Counted from the stretch's first letter, positions 9,103 through 17,834 are shown. The stretch is DNA of 64,000 nucleotides from JAFAMB01 sp963775805 (GCA_963775805.1 CAVZKG010000001.1:1922001-1986000), one strand, 5' to 3'. Program-made: numbers and translations. The notes: generated by a model not told the origin, from the letters alone.

Positions 9103-10076
9103 ACGCTTCTTTCCGGGAAATCGCCGATGCGATTAATCGCTCGCATCGGATCGTTCTCCTCAGTCATATTCGCCCCGACGGTGATGCAATCGGCTCCCAA
9201 CTCGCCCTGGGCCTGAGCCTGCAGGCAATGGGAAAAGCGGTGACCGCGTGGAATGAGGATGGTCTTCCGGGGAGCTATCGCTTCCTGGAAAAATCCGAAC
9301 TGATCCAAAAACCGCCTGCGGAGGCAGAGAATTTTGATCTCGCCATCGCCGTGGACACGGCCACAAAACCGCGATTGGGAACACCCCTCGGCGCGATCCG
9401 AAAGGTGGATCAGTGGATTAACATCGATCACCATGCCAGCAATCCCGGCTACGGCGATCTGGTTCACATCGACACGAGTGTTCCGGCAACCGGGCAGATC
9501 ATGTACGAATTGATTCGAAGCGAACGTTGGCCGTTTGAGCTTCCAAGCGCCGTCGCTTTATTCGCTGCGATCTCAACCGATACCGGGTCGTTCCGATATC
9601 CCCGTACCACTTCGCGGACTTTTGAAATCGCTTCCGAGCTCGTCGAAATGGGGGTAGATGCCGCTTCGCTGGCGATCAAGCTGTACGAAAGCTATCCAAA
9701 ACGCAGAATTCAACTTCTTGGCGACGCTTTGCGAGAGGCCCGGTTCGACGCGAACGATGCGGTCGTGAGTATGTCCGTTACGAACGAAATGAAAGACCGG
9801 CTGCGGATTGAGCCCGACGATATCGAGGGACTGATAGACACCGTTCGCACGGTGGAGTCTGTGATCGTCGCCGTGTTCTTTGAGGAGCTGACGGACGGCA
9901 AGATTCGCCTGAGCATGAGATCGAAGAGTGACCGCGTCGATGTGAACAGGATTTGCGGCGAGTTTGGCGGAGGAGGCCATCCACGCGCTGCCGGGGCGAG
10001 AATACGCGGCGGTTTGGAAGAGGTGCGAAACAAGGTTCTTGAGCGAGTTTGCGATGAAGTTACCAAGTCCGTTTGA
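9099..10076 (+). CDS. nrnA: DHH/DHHA1 phosphoesterase, NrnA-like (oligoribonuclease / pAp phosphatase)
   Basis: A 325-residue DHH-family enzyme expected to degrade nanoRNA and dephosphorylate 3'-phosphoadenosine 5'-phosphate. Metal-binding motifs seen are HIRPDGDAIGS near residue 25, AVDTA near 85, the namesake NIDHH near 108, and STDTGSF near 165. The C-terminal DHHA1 domain ends with FGGGGHPRAAGARI. It overlaps rbfA by 4 bp and truB by 23 bp. Its place between rbfA and truB is the usual context of this family. Confidence 0.92.
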   Translation: MNASFREIADAINRSHRIVLLSHIRPDGDAIGSQLALGLSLQAMGKAVTAWNEDGLPGSYRFLEKSELIQKPPAEAENFDLAIAVDTATKPRLGTPLGAIRKVDQWINIDHHASNPGYGDLVHIDTSVPATGQIMYELIRSERWPFELPSAVALFAAISTDTGSFRYPRTTSRTFEIASELVEMGVDAASLAIKLYESYPKRRIQLLGDALREARFDANDAVVSMSVTNEMKDRLRIEPDDIEGLIDTVRTVESVIVAVFFEELTDGKIRLSMRSKSDRVDVNRICGEFGGGGHPRAAGARIRGGLEEVRNKVLERVCDEVTKSV

Positions 10077-10776
10077 CGGAGTTCTGCTGATTGACAAAGA
10101 GCCCGGGATGACAAGCCATGATGTCGTGGCAATCGTCAGGCATCGTCTGGAAACACAAAAGGTCGGCCATTGCGGAACGCTCGATCCGTTCGCTACCGGT
10201 TTATTACTGGTTGTGGTCGGGCGCGGCACGAAAATTCAGGATCTTTTGATGAGCGAAGACAAGGAGTATGTCGGGACGATGAAATTGGGTGAAGTAACCG
10301 ACACCCAGGATCGAGATGGGACGGTCATCGAAACGCATGAAGTCGGAGCTCTGGACCGGACCGCGCTTGAAGATGTCTTCGCCAAATTCCATGGCGATTT
10401 TTATCAAACGCCACCGATGGTATCCGCGATCAAGAAGGATGGAGTCCCACTCTACAAGCTCGCTCGTGAAGGAAAAGTCGTGGCGCGGGAGCCGCGATTT
10501 GTACACGTGTATGCGCATGAGATTCGAGATGTTCGAGAGAACGAAGTCGATTTTCGTGTTATCTGCAGCAAAGGATTCTATGTGCGCACTTACGCACACG
10601 ATATCGGCCATGAAATGGGCTGCGGTGCGCATCTCTCGGCGTTGCGACGAACAAAATCGGGGCGACTTTCCGTGGAGGGGGCAATACCAATTGAAGCATT
10701 GAAGACCGATTCGAAGGAGAATATCGCAAAAAAAATCATCTCGTTGCCCGATATTTCACGGATGCGAGGAGCTTGA
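10054..10776 (+). CDS. truB: tRNA pseudouridine(55) synthase TruB
   Basis: A 240-residue enzyme that isomerises U55 in the T-loop of tRNAs. The N-terminus is GVLLIDKEPGMTSHD, the catalytic Asp lies in CGTLDPFATGLL, and the TruB stretches TPPMVSAIKKDG and SKGFYVRTYAHDIG follow. The start is set at ATG 10054, where homology begins, and it overlaps the end of the DHH gene. It lacks a separate PUA extension, as in short bacterial TruB forms. ribF follows 3 bp after the stop. Confidence 0.96.
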   Translation: MKLPSPFDGVLLIDKEPGMTSHDVVAIVRHRLETQKVGHCGTLDPFATGLLLVVVGRGTKIQDLLMSEDKEYVGTMKLGEVTDTQDRDGTVIETHEVGALDRTALEDVFAKFHGDFYQTPPMVSAIKKDGVPLYKLAREGKVVAREPRFVHVYAHEIRDVRENEVDFRVICSKGFYVRTYAHDIGHEMGCGAHLSALRRTKSGRLSVEGAIPIEALKTDSKENIAKKIISLPDISRMRGA

Positions 10777-10779
10777 GCC

Positions 10780-11724
10780 ATGAAGATTTTGCGGGCCATC
10801 GACGCATTGAAATTCCTCCCGGCGCCGACCCACCTTGCGATCGGCGTATTCGATGGGCTGCACCTGGGTCACCAGGCAGTGATTGGTCACGCGCTTGAAA
10901 GTGCGAACCAAACAGGAGGAAGCGCCGTGGTTGTGACTTTCGATCCTCATCCAGTTCGCGTATTGCGACCGGAAAAGGCGCCACGGTTACTCACGTCCAC
11001 ACGGCACAAGCTGAGACTCATCGAAAAGCTAGGGGTCGATGCTGTGCTTTTACTGGAGTTCACTCTCGAATTTTCAAGAACTCCAGCTGAGACCTTCGTT
11101 GAAGCCCTCGCCGATGGCTCGAACCATCTCAGACAGATCTGTGTGGGACAGGAATGGAGCTTCGGAGCAAATCGATCCGGTTCGACAGAACTGCTGGAGA
11201 AAATGGCTCCAAAACTAAGTTTTCAGGTCCAGACCGTGCCGCCGGTTTTGGTGGACGACCGTGTCGTCAGCAGTACTCTGATTCGATCCGCCGTGGAATG
11301 TGGAGATTTGATCTCGGTCGCAAAATATCTTGGCCGAGATTTTACGATCCTCGGAACCGTGACTGAAGGACGGCAACTAGGCCGGCGCCTGGGATTCCCA
11401 ACCGCCAATCTGAAGGCGCACAACGAGTTATTCCCGCCGAACGGAGTCTACGCAGCGAAAGCCTGGTTCGATGGCCGCGAGTATGGTGGCGTTGTCAATA
11501 TCGGTGTACGTCCGACAATCGAGCACGAAACCGGCGAACGTTTACTTGAGCTCCACCTCTTTGGCTTCGAACTCGAAATATATGGCCAGGATGTCGAGGT
11601 CGCATTTCTAGAATATCTGCGCCCAGAGCAGAAGTTCAGCGGCGTCGACGAACTAAAGGCTCAAATCCGGGCTGATGCGGACCGTGCGCGCAAGGTTTAC
11701 GCGGCCAACGCCTCACGAGCCTAA
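10780..11724 (+). CDS. ribF: Bifunctional riboflavin kinase / FAD synthetase RibF
   Basis: A 314-residue enzyme making FMN and then FAD from riboflavin and ATP. The N-terminal adenylyltransferase half has GVFDGLHLGHQAV (about residues 22-34) and VSSTLIRSAVECGD. The C-terminal riboflavin kinase half has LGFPTANL and NIGVRPTIE. It is the last gene of the nusA-ribF run, and its stop overlaps the convergent peptidoglycan-binding gene by 4 bp. No FMN riboswitch is visible upstream, which fits its position inside an operon. Confidence 0.96.
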   Translation: MKILRAIDALKFLPAPTHLAIGVFDGLHLGHQAVIGHALESANQTGGSAVVVTFDPHPVRVLRPEKAPRLLTSTRHKLRLIEKLGVDAVLLLEFTLEFSRTPAETFVEALADGSNHLRQICVGQEWSFGANRSGSTELLEKMAPKLSFQVQTVPPVLVDDRVVSSTLIRSAVECGDLISVAKYLGRDFTILGTVTEGRQLGRRLGFPTANLKAHNELFPPNGVYAAKAWFDGREYGGVVNIGVRPTIEHETGERLLELHLFGFELEIYGQDVEVAFLEYLRPEQKFSGVDELKAQIRADADRARKVYAANASRA

Positions 11725-12269
11725 TAGATCCCGAGAGAAGCGTTTATCCATTGGTCCGGCTGTCCCGTGACCGGTCGTTTGTTTTGCTCCTGGTACTCTT
11801 CAATTGACCGCCGCGTATCGGGCCCCAGAATTCCGTCGACCTGCCCAGCATAGATTCCCATACGCCGAAGGGCCGATTGTACGGAGCGAACTTCGTTGTC
11901 GCTGAATTGGACATTATACCGATGCGCTGAGGTTGGTCGTTCGACAAAAGCGTCTGGGTCGACAAGCTTCTGCGGCTTGGCAATTCGATTCGGATTGGGC
12001 GCCGTCGGAATTTGGCGCAAAGTTGTGTTGTATGCCGACCAGGCATTGTTGCGAATCATCGCCGCATTTGCCGGACTCGGATCCACCGAATATGGCAACG
12101 GACTCGGACCTGTTGGCAAACCGGTAATTCCCGAGCCTGACCGGAAACCGCTGAAAGAATTTCCCAGGGTCGCATGGAACGGCGCTCCCATGCTGGGCGC
12201 TTTAACTTGTGCAGTCGCCTCCATGGCGAGCGATAAACAGAACAAAACAGGAAGCCAAATAGACTTCAT
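11721..12269 (-). CDS. Secreted peptidoglycan-binding domain protein
   Basis: A 182-residue protein with a signal peptide (MKSIWLPVLFCLSLAMEATAQ), a Pro/Asn-rich linker and a C-terminal PG_binding_1 domain (about 125-175, with VQSALRRMGIYAGQVDGILG and DTRRSIEEYQ). The ATG at 12269 is preceded by GGAGGT at good spacing; a longer in-frame start upstream was rejected for this reason. It probably anchors in the periplasm to cell-wall glycans. No catalytic domain is present. Confidence 0.8.
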   Translation of the reverse strand: MKSIWLPVLFCLSLAMEATAQVKAPSMGAPFHATLGNSFSGFRSGSGITGLPTGPSPLPYSVDPSPANAAMIRNNAWSAYNTTLRQIPTAPNPNRIAKPQKLVDPDAFVERPTSAHRYNVQFSDNEVRSVQSALRRMGIYAGQVDGILGPDTRRSIEEYQEQNKRPVTGQPDQWINASLGIY

Positions 12270-12524
12270 TTTGATACCTCCTAAACAGTTTGCGCCGTAA
12301 TGGCGGCGCAAGACAATATCAGACTAATACGCAACCTACGCAACTCCGTGGTCCCCTGTCGAGCGCGCATCAGTGTGGGAACTTCTCAGAGTTTTCCGAA
12401 GATCGAATGCGCAATCCAGGGATCGACCGATGTCATCATGAAGCGGGCAGCCAATCTGCACGACTTGGAGCTTCCAACAGATGCGACCGAACCGGGGTTC
12501 ATAAGTCATTCACAATCAGCGACG

Positions 12525-12596
12525 TGCACGGTGAGGGGATCGAACCCCCGACCTACTGGGTGTAAACCAGTCGCTCTACCGCTAAGCTAACCGTGC
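12525..12596 (-). tRNA. tRNA-Val (anticodon TAC)
   Basis: Reading the minus strand, acceptor arms GCACGGT and ACCGTGC pair fully. The D-arm is GCTT/GAGC. The anticodon stem ACTGG/CCAGT encloses the loop TTTACAC with anticodon TAC. The T-arm is GGGGG TTCGATC CCCTC. The discriminator base is A (12525) and CCA is not encoded. All four arms fold, so this is a sound tRNA gene. Confidence 0.95.
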
Positions 12597-12796
12597 TTTG
12601 ACCGTCTTTGAAAGAGGCCTTCCTTATTAGAACGTTTTCTCCTCATGGTCAAACAGCGGCTTGTCGCAAACAGCTGGTATGGGAGAACCGGTGCAACAGC
12701 TCGAAAATTGTATATAGTCGAGCACTCTGGCGTATTTTACCCATACCTGCGATCTCTTGAGTTCGGCAAGAACTGGAAAATCATTTAATATCCAAA

Positions 12797-12812
12797 TGGC
12801 ACGAGCGATGCT
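12797..12812 (+). promoter_or_regulatory. Sigma-54 (-24/-12) promoter of amtB-PII
   Basis: TGGCACGAGCGATGCT matches the consensus TGGCAC-N5-TTGCW with one mismatch and has exactly 10 bases between the invariant GG and GC. It lies about 115 bp upstream of the amtB ATG, so transcription would start near 12825 with a leader of about 100 nt. amtB and PII genes are classic nitrogen-regulated sigma-54 targets, and rpoN is in this window. No convincing NtrC site was found. Confidence 0.7.
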
Positions 12813-12924
12813 TGGTCTGGGTGCTGATCCCCTTGACTGAGCCGCCGGCGGTTCTTTGGACATTTTGACATAATTAAGAACCTCTTCCATCGAGCCTTGA
12901 CCAGAAACCACAGATCAACTCACG

Positions 12925-14505
12925 ATGCACCTTATGCTGAATTGTCTCAAAAAAATGCGTTTCCTCGCTCTCATCGGGATAATCGTGGCATTCGGATCCG
13001 GAAGCGTAAGGAAATCGCTGGCGGATGAGACGAACGCCTCCCCGACACCAACTCCTTCAGTAAGTGCGACGGCCCAAGAGTCGACCAGCCAAGCGAGCGC
13101 GCCTCCCGCATCAACGGTAGTCTCTCCACCCACCGCGCCGAACGCCACGGCAGCGGCGACACCGACGCAAGCCGCCGGCCAGACGCCTTCTCTGGAGGAT
13201 CGGGTGGCAAGCCTCGAGGCCTATATTAACAACACAGATGGCACCAAGACTCTCCCGGGAGTGCCTGGTCCGGGACATAACAGCTGGATGATGATTTCGT
13301 CGGCACTGGTGTTGTTTATGACCCTGCCTGGCCTCGCGCTCTTTTACGGGGGTCTGGTACGCAAAAAAAATGTCCTTTCTCTGCTCGGCCAGTGTTTAGG
13401 AATTACAGGCCTGGTTGCCCTGCTTTGGTGGGCGTTCGGCTACAGCCTTGTATTCGGAAAGAACTTTAACAATCCGTTCCTAGGCGGCTCGGAGTACTTC
13501 TTCTTTTCGGGTGTCACCTCTGCTCCGAATACGGACTACGCGTATTGGGTTTCGCAAAATGTCTTTGCAATGTTTCAGATGATGTTCGCGATCATCACGC
13601 CTGCACTAATCGTCGGTGCGATCGCGGAACGTATGAAGTACTGGACGCTGATCTTGTTCATCGCCATATGGATGTTCGCAGTCTATTTCCCGATGGCACA
13701 TATGGTGTGGGGGATAACCGGATTCATGAATGGGATCTGGAATACCACATCGACCGTGAAGGCAATCGATTTTGCAGGCGGCACGGTGGTTCACATGAGC
13801 TCCGGATGGAGCGCGCTGATCCTCTGCCTGCTGCTGGGACCGCGTCTGGGCTTTAAACGAGAGCCGATGCCTCCACACAGTGTGGTTTTATGCATGATCG
13901 GCACATCGATGCTCTGGGTTGGGTGGTACGGATTTAATGCCGGTAGCGCGCTTGGCGCCGATGTGATTGCAGCCAACGCATTCACCTCAACGACTATGGC
14001 GACTGCGACCGCAGCGTTTACCTGGGGAGTTCTCGAAAAAATACTGCGCGGCAAGGCCAGCGTTCTCGGTTTCTGCTCCGGCGCAGTTGCCGGGCTGGTC
14101 GTGATCACACCGGCATGCGGATTTGTGAACCCGACCGGCGCTGTCATAATCGGGGTTCTTGCCGGAGCTGTTCCATATTTTGCGGTTTCAATGTTAAAGC
14201 CGGCGCTCGGCTATGACGACGCGCTCGACACCTTTGGCATCCATGCGGTCGGGGGTACCATGGGTGCGCTGCTCACCGGGATTCTCGCGACGAAAGAAGT
14301 GAATGCGAATCTGAAGGATCCGTTACTCTCGTCGTTGTTTTTCTCTCAAGTCAAAGCAGTCATCGTTACGATCGTACTTTCCACCGTGGCGACATTTGTT
14401 ATCGGATTTATCTTGAAACTGGTGATGGGATTGCGTGCCTCACCGGAAATCGAAACGGTCGGTTTGGACCTCTCCGAACACGGCGAAGAAGCGTACATTT
14501 CATAG
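12925..14505 (+). CDS. amtB: Ammonium transporter AmtB/Amt with secreted-type N-terminal extension
   Basis: A 526-residue ammonium channel. The first about 35 residues look like a signal peptide (MRFLALIGIIVAFGSG is its hydrophobic part). About 70 low-complexity Ser/Thr/Pro/Ala residues and a short coiled segment (LEDRVASLEAYI) follow. The 11-helix Amt core starts near residue 115. Core features are PGLALFYGGLVRKKN, the first pore histidine in GGTVVHMSSG, and the second in DTFGIHAVGGTMGALLTG. It is followed by a PII gene, which would block the channel when nitrogen is ample. A sigma-54 promoter match lies upstream. Confidence 0.95.
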   Translation: MHLMLNCLKKMRFLALIGIIVAFGSGSVRKSLADETNASPTPTPSVSATAQESTSQASAPPASTVVSPPTAPNATAAATPTQAAGQTPSLEDRVASLEAYINNTDGTKTLPGVPGPGHNSWMMISSALVLFMTLPGLALFYGGLVRKKNVLSLLGQCLGITGLVALLWWAFGYSLVFGKNFNNPFLGGSEYFFFSGVTSAPNTDYAYWVSQNVFAMFQMMFAIITPALIVGAIAERMKYWTLILFIAIWMFAVYFPMAHMVWGITGFMNGIWNTTSTVKAIDFAGGTVVHMSSGWSALILCLLLGPRLGFKREPMPPHSVVLCMIGTSMLWVGWYGFNAGSALGADVIAANAFTSTTMATATAAFTWGVLEKILRGKASVLGFCSGAVAGLVVITPACGFVNPTGAVIIGVLAGAVPYFAVSMLKPALGYDDALDTFGIHAVGGTMGALLTGILATKEVNANLKDPLLSSLFFSQVKAVIVTIVLSTVATFVIGFILKLVMGLRASPEIETVGLDLSEHGEEAYIS

Positions 14506-14611
14506 GAACGAATTTAGCTAACAACAGAACGGCAGGCCTGAGATTGTATTCTAACCGTAAATAACAAATGCCAGATGCTCATACGGCTGCACACGCAACG
14601 ACGACGAAGAT

Positions 14612-14950
14612 ATGAAAAAAATTGAAGCGATCATAAAACCCTTCAAGCTGGAAGAGGTCAAAGAAGCGTTGTCCGACCTTGGAATCGAGGGAATGACTGT
14701 GACCGAAGTCAAAGGCTTCGGAAGGCAGAAGGGCCACACGGAGATTTACCGCGGAAGTGAGTACACGGTCGACTTCTTGCCGAAGATAAAGGTAGAGGTG
14801 GTCCTCGGCGACAGTATGGTGGAGAACGCGACGGCCGCCGTCGTTAAGGCTGCAAAAACCGGAAAAATCGGGGACGGAAAGGTTTTCGTCTACGCGATCG
14901 AGGAAGCGATTCGGATCCGGACTGATGAGACCGGCGAGAAAGCCATCTAG
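14612..14950 (+). CDS. glnK: P-II nitrogen regulatory protein
   Basis: A 112-residue PII trimer subunit that senses ATP/ADP and 2-oxoglutarate. It begins MKKIEAIIKPFKLEEVKEAL. The T-loop carries the uridylylation tyrosine in RGSEYTVDF (Tyr51 region). The C-terminal signature is TGKIGDGKVFV. It lies 106 bp after amtB on the same strand, so AmtB is its likely partner (hence GlnK rather than GlnB). Two hairpins follow the stop. Confidence 0.95.
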   Translation: MKKIEAIIKPFKLEEVKEALSDLGIEGMTVTEVKGFGRQKGHTEIYRGSEYTVDFLPKIKVEVVLGDSMVENATAAVVKAAKTGKIGDGKVFVYAIEEAIRIRTDETGEKAI

Positions 14951-14961
14951 GCCGAACATCC

Positions 14962-14981
14962 CACAAGCCGAAGCGCTTGTG
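14962..14981 (+). terminator. Hairpin after PII gene (first of two)
   Basis: CACAAGC and GCTTGTG form a perfect 7-bp stem around the loop CGAAGC, 11 bp after the PII stop. No long T-run follows directly, so it may be a processing or partial termination structure. A GTG at 14981 falls in the stem, which argues against using it as the start of the next gene. Confidence 0.5.
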
Positions 14982-14997
14982 TGATTTACGTGTTAAA

Positions 14998-15018
14998 GAG
15001 CCGTTTTGGAAGCGGCTC
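14998..15018 (+). terminator. Hairpin GAGCCG-N9-CGGCTC (second of two)
   Basis: A perfect 6-bp stem GAGCCG/CGGCTC with a nine-base loop containing GGAA. The same stem and loop pattern recurs at 41272-41292 after fabF, in each case preceded by AAA. A further weak hairpin (GACGA/TCGTC) follows at 15020. It probably ends the amtB-PII transcript. Confidence 0.5.
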
Positions 15019-15055
15019 AGACGAAAAGTTCGTCGCACTCTTTCCGACAAAGCAG

Positions 15056-16162
15056 ATGATCGCAACCGAGCACACAGACGCTGTTAATTCCAGAATCCTC
15101 GCCATCTCCGAGGACAAGATCCAGGGGTTTGTCCGGGAACCGTTCCGGGAAATCGCCAGATTATCGGGACTTGGAGAGGATCTGGTGTTAGAGCGCATCA
15201 AGGCGATGATGAGCGCGGGCACAATCCGCCGCGTCCGACAGACGCTTTTGGCTACGAATCTTGCACAAGGGGCTCTTGTCGCATGGAAAGTACCGGCAGA
15301 AAAGATCGACTCGGCCTTCGATTACATGTTCCGGCAGGACCCTTTTTCGGGTCACGTCGTCCTCCGATCGACCGATGCAGAGACTCAAGGAAGCGAATAC
15401 AAACTCTGGACGACCGTCAAAGTTCCTCGCGGATTTGCCCTGGAAGAGCATACCGAGATTTTGTCGAAACGGGTTGGAGCCGAGAAGACGCGGATCATGC
15501 CCGCAAAGGGAATATTCACGCTCGGCGTCGGACACGTTCGGCGAAAAACGATCGAGCCCGGGACTCGAAGCGCCCATCCAGCGCGAATGATTCGTACCGA
15601 GATCGTCGAACTCAACGAACTCGAATGGGAAGTGCTGACCGCATTGAAAAGAGAATTCTCCATAGACGAGATAACCCCCAACCCTTGGGAACGACGTGCG
15701 AATGCTGCGGGATTAGGCCTGGAGAGATTTTTCTCGGTAGCCGAAGGCCTTCAAAACCGAAAAATCATCGGGCGATTTTCCACTTTTCTGGAACACGTAA
15801 AACCGTCCACCGGCGGTATCCGTGTCACCCGTTTCAATGGGCTGTTTCACTGGGCTGTGCCTGCCGGCATGGAAGAGCGAGCGGGATCCGAGGTCGGCCG
15901 CCACGAAATTCTGACGCACTGTTATTGGCGCGAAGCAGGTGCTGAATTCGGCAACGTCAACATAATGGCGGTGGCGCACGGGACGGAAAAGCGGCGCCTG
16001 TTCGATCACAAGGCCGCGATCGACACCCATCTGGCGGGATGCGGGATACCAGTCTCCTACACGAACGTTTTCTGGGGCGGTCGCTCGGAAATCAAACCAT
16101 CCGAAATCTCACCAATTGCCTATCGTGAATGGCTCAAGTCCCTCCCCATCCGCCAAGGCTGA
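15056..16162 (+). CDS. Fused Lrp/AsnC-type siroheme decarboxylase-like protein (AhbA-AhbB / NirDL type)
   Basis: A 368-residue protein made of two similar halves, each an Lrp/AsnC winged helix followed by an effector domain. Half 1 covers about residues 15-180 (HTH FREIARLSGLGEDLVLERIK); half 2 covers about 200-360. The second half carries HCYWREAGAEFGNVNIMAV followed by AHG, the conserved His and loop pattern of siroheme decarboxylases, which convert siroheme to didecarboxysiroheme for heme (Ahb route) or d1 heme (Nir). The start at ATG 15056 avoids the upstream hairpins; a GTG at 14981 is possible. No other ahb or nir genes are adjacent, but a CbiX chelatase lies at 27.3 kb. A DNA-binding role is less likely but not excluded. 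Confidence 0.7.
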   Translation: MIATEHTDAVNSRILAISEDKIQGFVREPFREIARLSGLGEDLVLERIKAMMSAGTIRRVRQTLLATNLAQGALVAWKVPAEKIDSAFDYMFRQDPFSGHVVLRSTDAETQGSEYKLWTTVKVPRGFALEEHTEILSKRVGAEKTRIMPAKGIFTLGVGHVRRKTIEPGTRSAHPARMIRTEIVELNELEWEVLTALKREFSIDEITPNPWERRANAAGLGLERFFSVAEGLQNRKIIGRFSTFLEHVKPSTGGIRVTRFNGLFHWAVPAGMEERAGSEVGRHEILTHCYWREAGAEFGNVNIMAVAHGTEKRRLFDHKAAIDTHLAGCGIPVSYTNVFWGGRSEIKPSEISPIAYREWLKSLPIRQG

Positions 16163-16276
16163 CGTCCTGGGCTGAGGAATAGTGCCGCTCAACCGCTTGC
16201 AAGGCTAAATCAATAGCCCCGCCCTAAACCGGCATCGCAACCGCGAGAAAAAATTGCAGCAACACCACACTCGGCG

Positions 16277-17734
16277 TTAACTCAGCAGTTTCGCCAACGT
16301 TTCTCCGACGATATTGGGATTGGCTTTTCCTTTCGAAAGCTTCATCACCTGGCCCTTGAGGAAATTGATCGCGGCCCCTTTTCCGCTTTTGTAGTCTTCG
16401 ACCGATCTTGGATTCGCAGCGATGACCTGATTGCAAAGCGCCTCGATCACTCCAGCGTCGCTCTCCTGCTTCAGGCCTTTCTCTTCGATGATCACGGCTG
16501 GCGCTTTGCCGGTTGCAAACATTTCGGCAAAAACATCTTTGCCCTGCTTGCTACTGATCTTTCCTGCGTCGACGACGTCGACCAGATCCTTCAGATCACG
16601 CGCCGGAATCGGACATTCGGCGACCGACTTGCTCGCGGCGCTCAAAGCGCTCAATAGATCGTTTAGTACATAGTTCACAATGGCCTTGGGCCTGCGAGCT
16701 CCTTTTGCCGCCGCCTCAAAATAAGAGGAAAGGCTTAAATCATCCGCAAGCACGCCGGCATCGTATTCACTCACTCCATACTCCCGGACAAAGCGTTCCC
16801 TCTTTTCCCAGGGAAGTTCCGGAACCCGGCTTCGGACCTCGTTCATGAACACTTCTGTTTTCACAGGCAAGAGGTCGGGATCAGGAAAATAGCGATAATC
16901 GTGTGCTGATTCTTTTGTTCGCATGAGAGAGGTCTCACCTGCGTCGTCGTCCCATCGGCGCGTTTCCTGTTGCAGCTTTCCGCCTCCGTCCAGGATCTCT
17001 ATCTGGCGATCGATTTCGTATGCCAGAGCACGGCGGACGCCGCTGATCGAGTTGAGGTTTTTCAATTCGATTTTGGTTCCGAGTTTTGTTTCTTCTTTCC
17101 TGCGGACAGAAACATTGCAATCGCAGCGTAACTGCCCTTTCTCCATATCGGCGTCGCTCACCCCGCCGTAGATTAACGCCTGCTTTAAGGAGGTCAGATA
17201 TGCGAAGGCTTCCTCGGGCGATTCGATGTCCGGTTCTGACACGATTTCCATTAAAGGTGTGCCCGCTCGATTGAAATCAATTCCGGTAGCGGTTTCGAAG
17301 TGAAAACTCTTTGCGACATCCTCCTCAAGATGAATTCTCACCAGTCGAACTCGTTTGTTCGGGTGACGAATATTTTTTTGGGCATCCTTTGGATAGGCCA
17401 TGTCATAAAGCGGCACTTCACCCTGCTCGCAGAGCGGTGCGTCATATTGAGAAATCTGGTAATTCTTCGGCATGTCCGGATAGAAATAATTTTTCCGATC
17501 GAACTTGCAGATTGGGGCGATATCGCAATTCAAGATCAACCCTGTCAGGGCAGTCTTTTTCAGAGCTTCGAGGTTCATGGCCGGCAATGCACCCGGCAGG
17601 CCAAGGCAAATAGGGCAGACGTGTACATTCGGGTCTGCACCGTACTCAACGGCACACCCACAAAACATTTTGCTGCGAGTCTTCAGCTGGACATGAACTT
17701 CCAGCCCGATTGTTGCGACATAGTCACTCTTCAT
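16277..17734 (-). CDS. gatB: Aspartyl/glutamyl-tRNA(Asn/Gln) amidotransferase subunit B
   Basis: A 485-residue GatB, the kinase-like subunit that activates misacylated Glu-tRNAGln or Asp-tRNAAsn. The N-terminus is ATIGLEVHVQLKT, the zinc cysteines are in MFCGC and HVCPICLGLPG, and the signature region is KNYFYPDMPKNYQISQYD. A C-terminal YqeY-like tail is complete. The start at ATG 17734 is chosen where homology begins; about 54 extra upstream residues have low-complexity repeat composition. gatA and gatC are not in this window. Confidence 0.95.
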   Translation of the reverse strand: MKSDYVATIGLEVHVQLKTRSKMFCGCAVEYGADPNVHVCPICLGLPGALPAMNLEALKKTALTGLILNCDIAPICKFDRKNYFYPDMPKNYQISQYDAPLCEQGEVPLYDMAYPKDAQKNIRHPNKRVRLVRIHLEEDVAKSFHFETATGIDFNRAGTPLMEIVSEPDIESPEEAFAYLTSLKQALIYGGVSDADMEKGQLRCDCNVSVRRKEETKLGTKIELKNLNSISGVRRALAYEIDRQIEILDGGGKLQQETRRWDDDAGETSLMRTKESAHDYRYFPDPDLLPVKTEVFMNEVRSRVPELPWEKRERFVREYGVSEYDAGVLADDLSLSSYFEAAAKGARRPKAIVNYVLNDLLSALSAASKSVAECPIPARDLKDLVDVVDAGKISSKQGKDVFAEMFATGKAPAVIIEEKGLKQESDAGVIEALCNQVIAANPRSVEDYKSGKGAAINFLKGQVMKLSKGKANPNIVGETLAKLLS

Positions 17735-17806
17735 TCTTGCGGCCAATGAGCTTTTATTTCTACAGGCGACATGTGCACGTCGCAAGGAGTTACGGAGAGG
17801 GACGGC

Positions 17807-17834
17807 TCGGCGTGTCGGCGTGTCGGCGTGTCGG
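17807..17834. repeat. Short tandem repeat, three copies of TCGGCGTG
   Basis: Three exact copies of the 8-mer TCGGCGTG plus a partial fourth (TCGG) in the 158-bp gap between gatB and cvpA. The surrounding bases (17800-17890) are G+C rich with related short words such as GGCCGTAT. A slippage-prone spacer is the simplest reading. Confidence 0.6.

Noticed and set aside
12627..12911. 94-residue minus-strand frame between tRNA-Val and amtB
   Set aside because: No recognised domain, unlike codon use expected for a gene, and it covers the sigma-54 promoter match.
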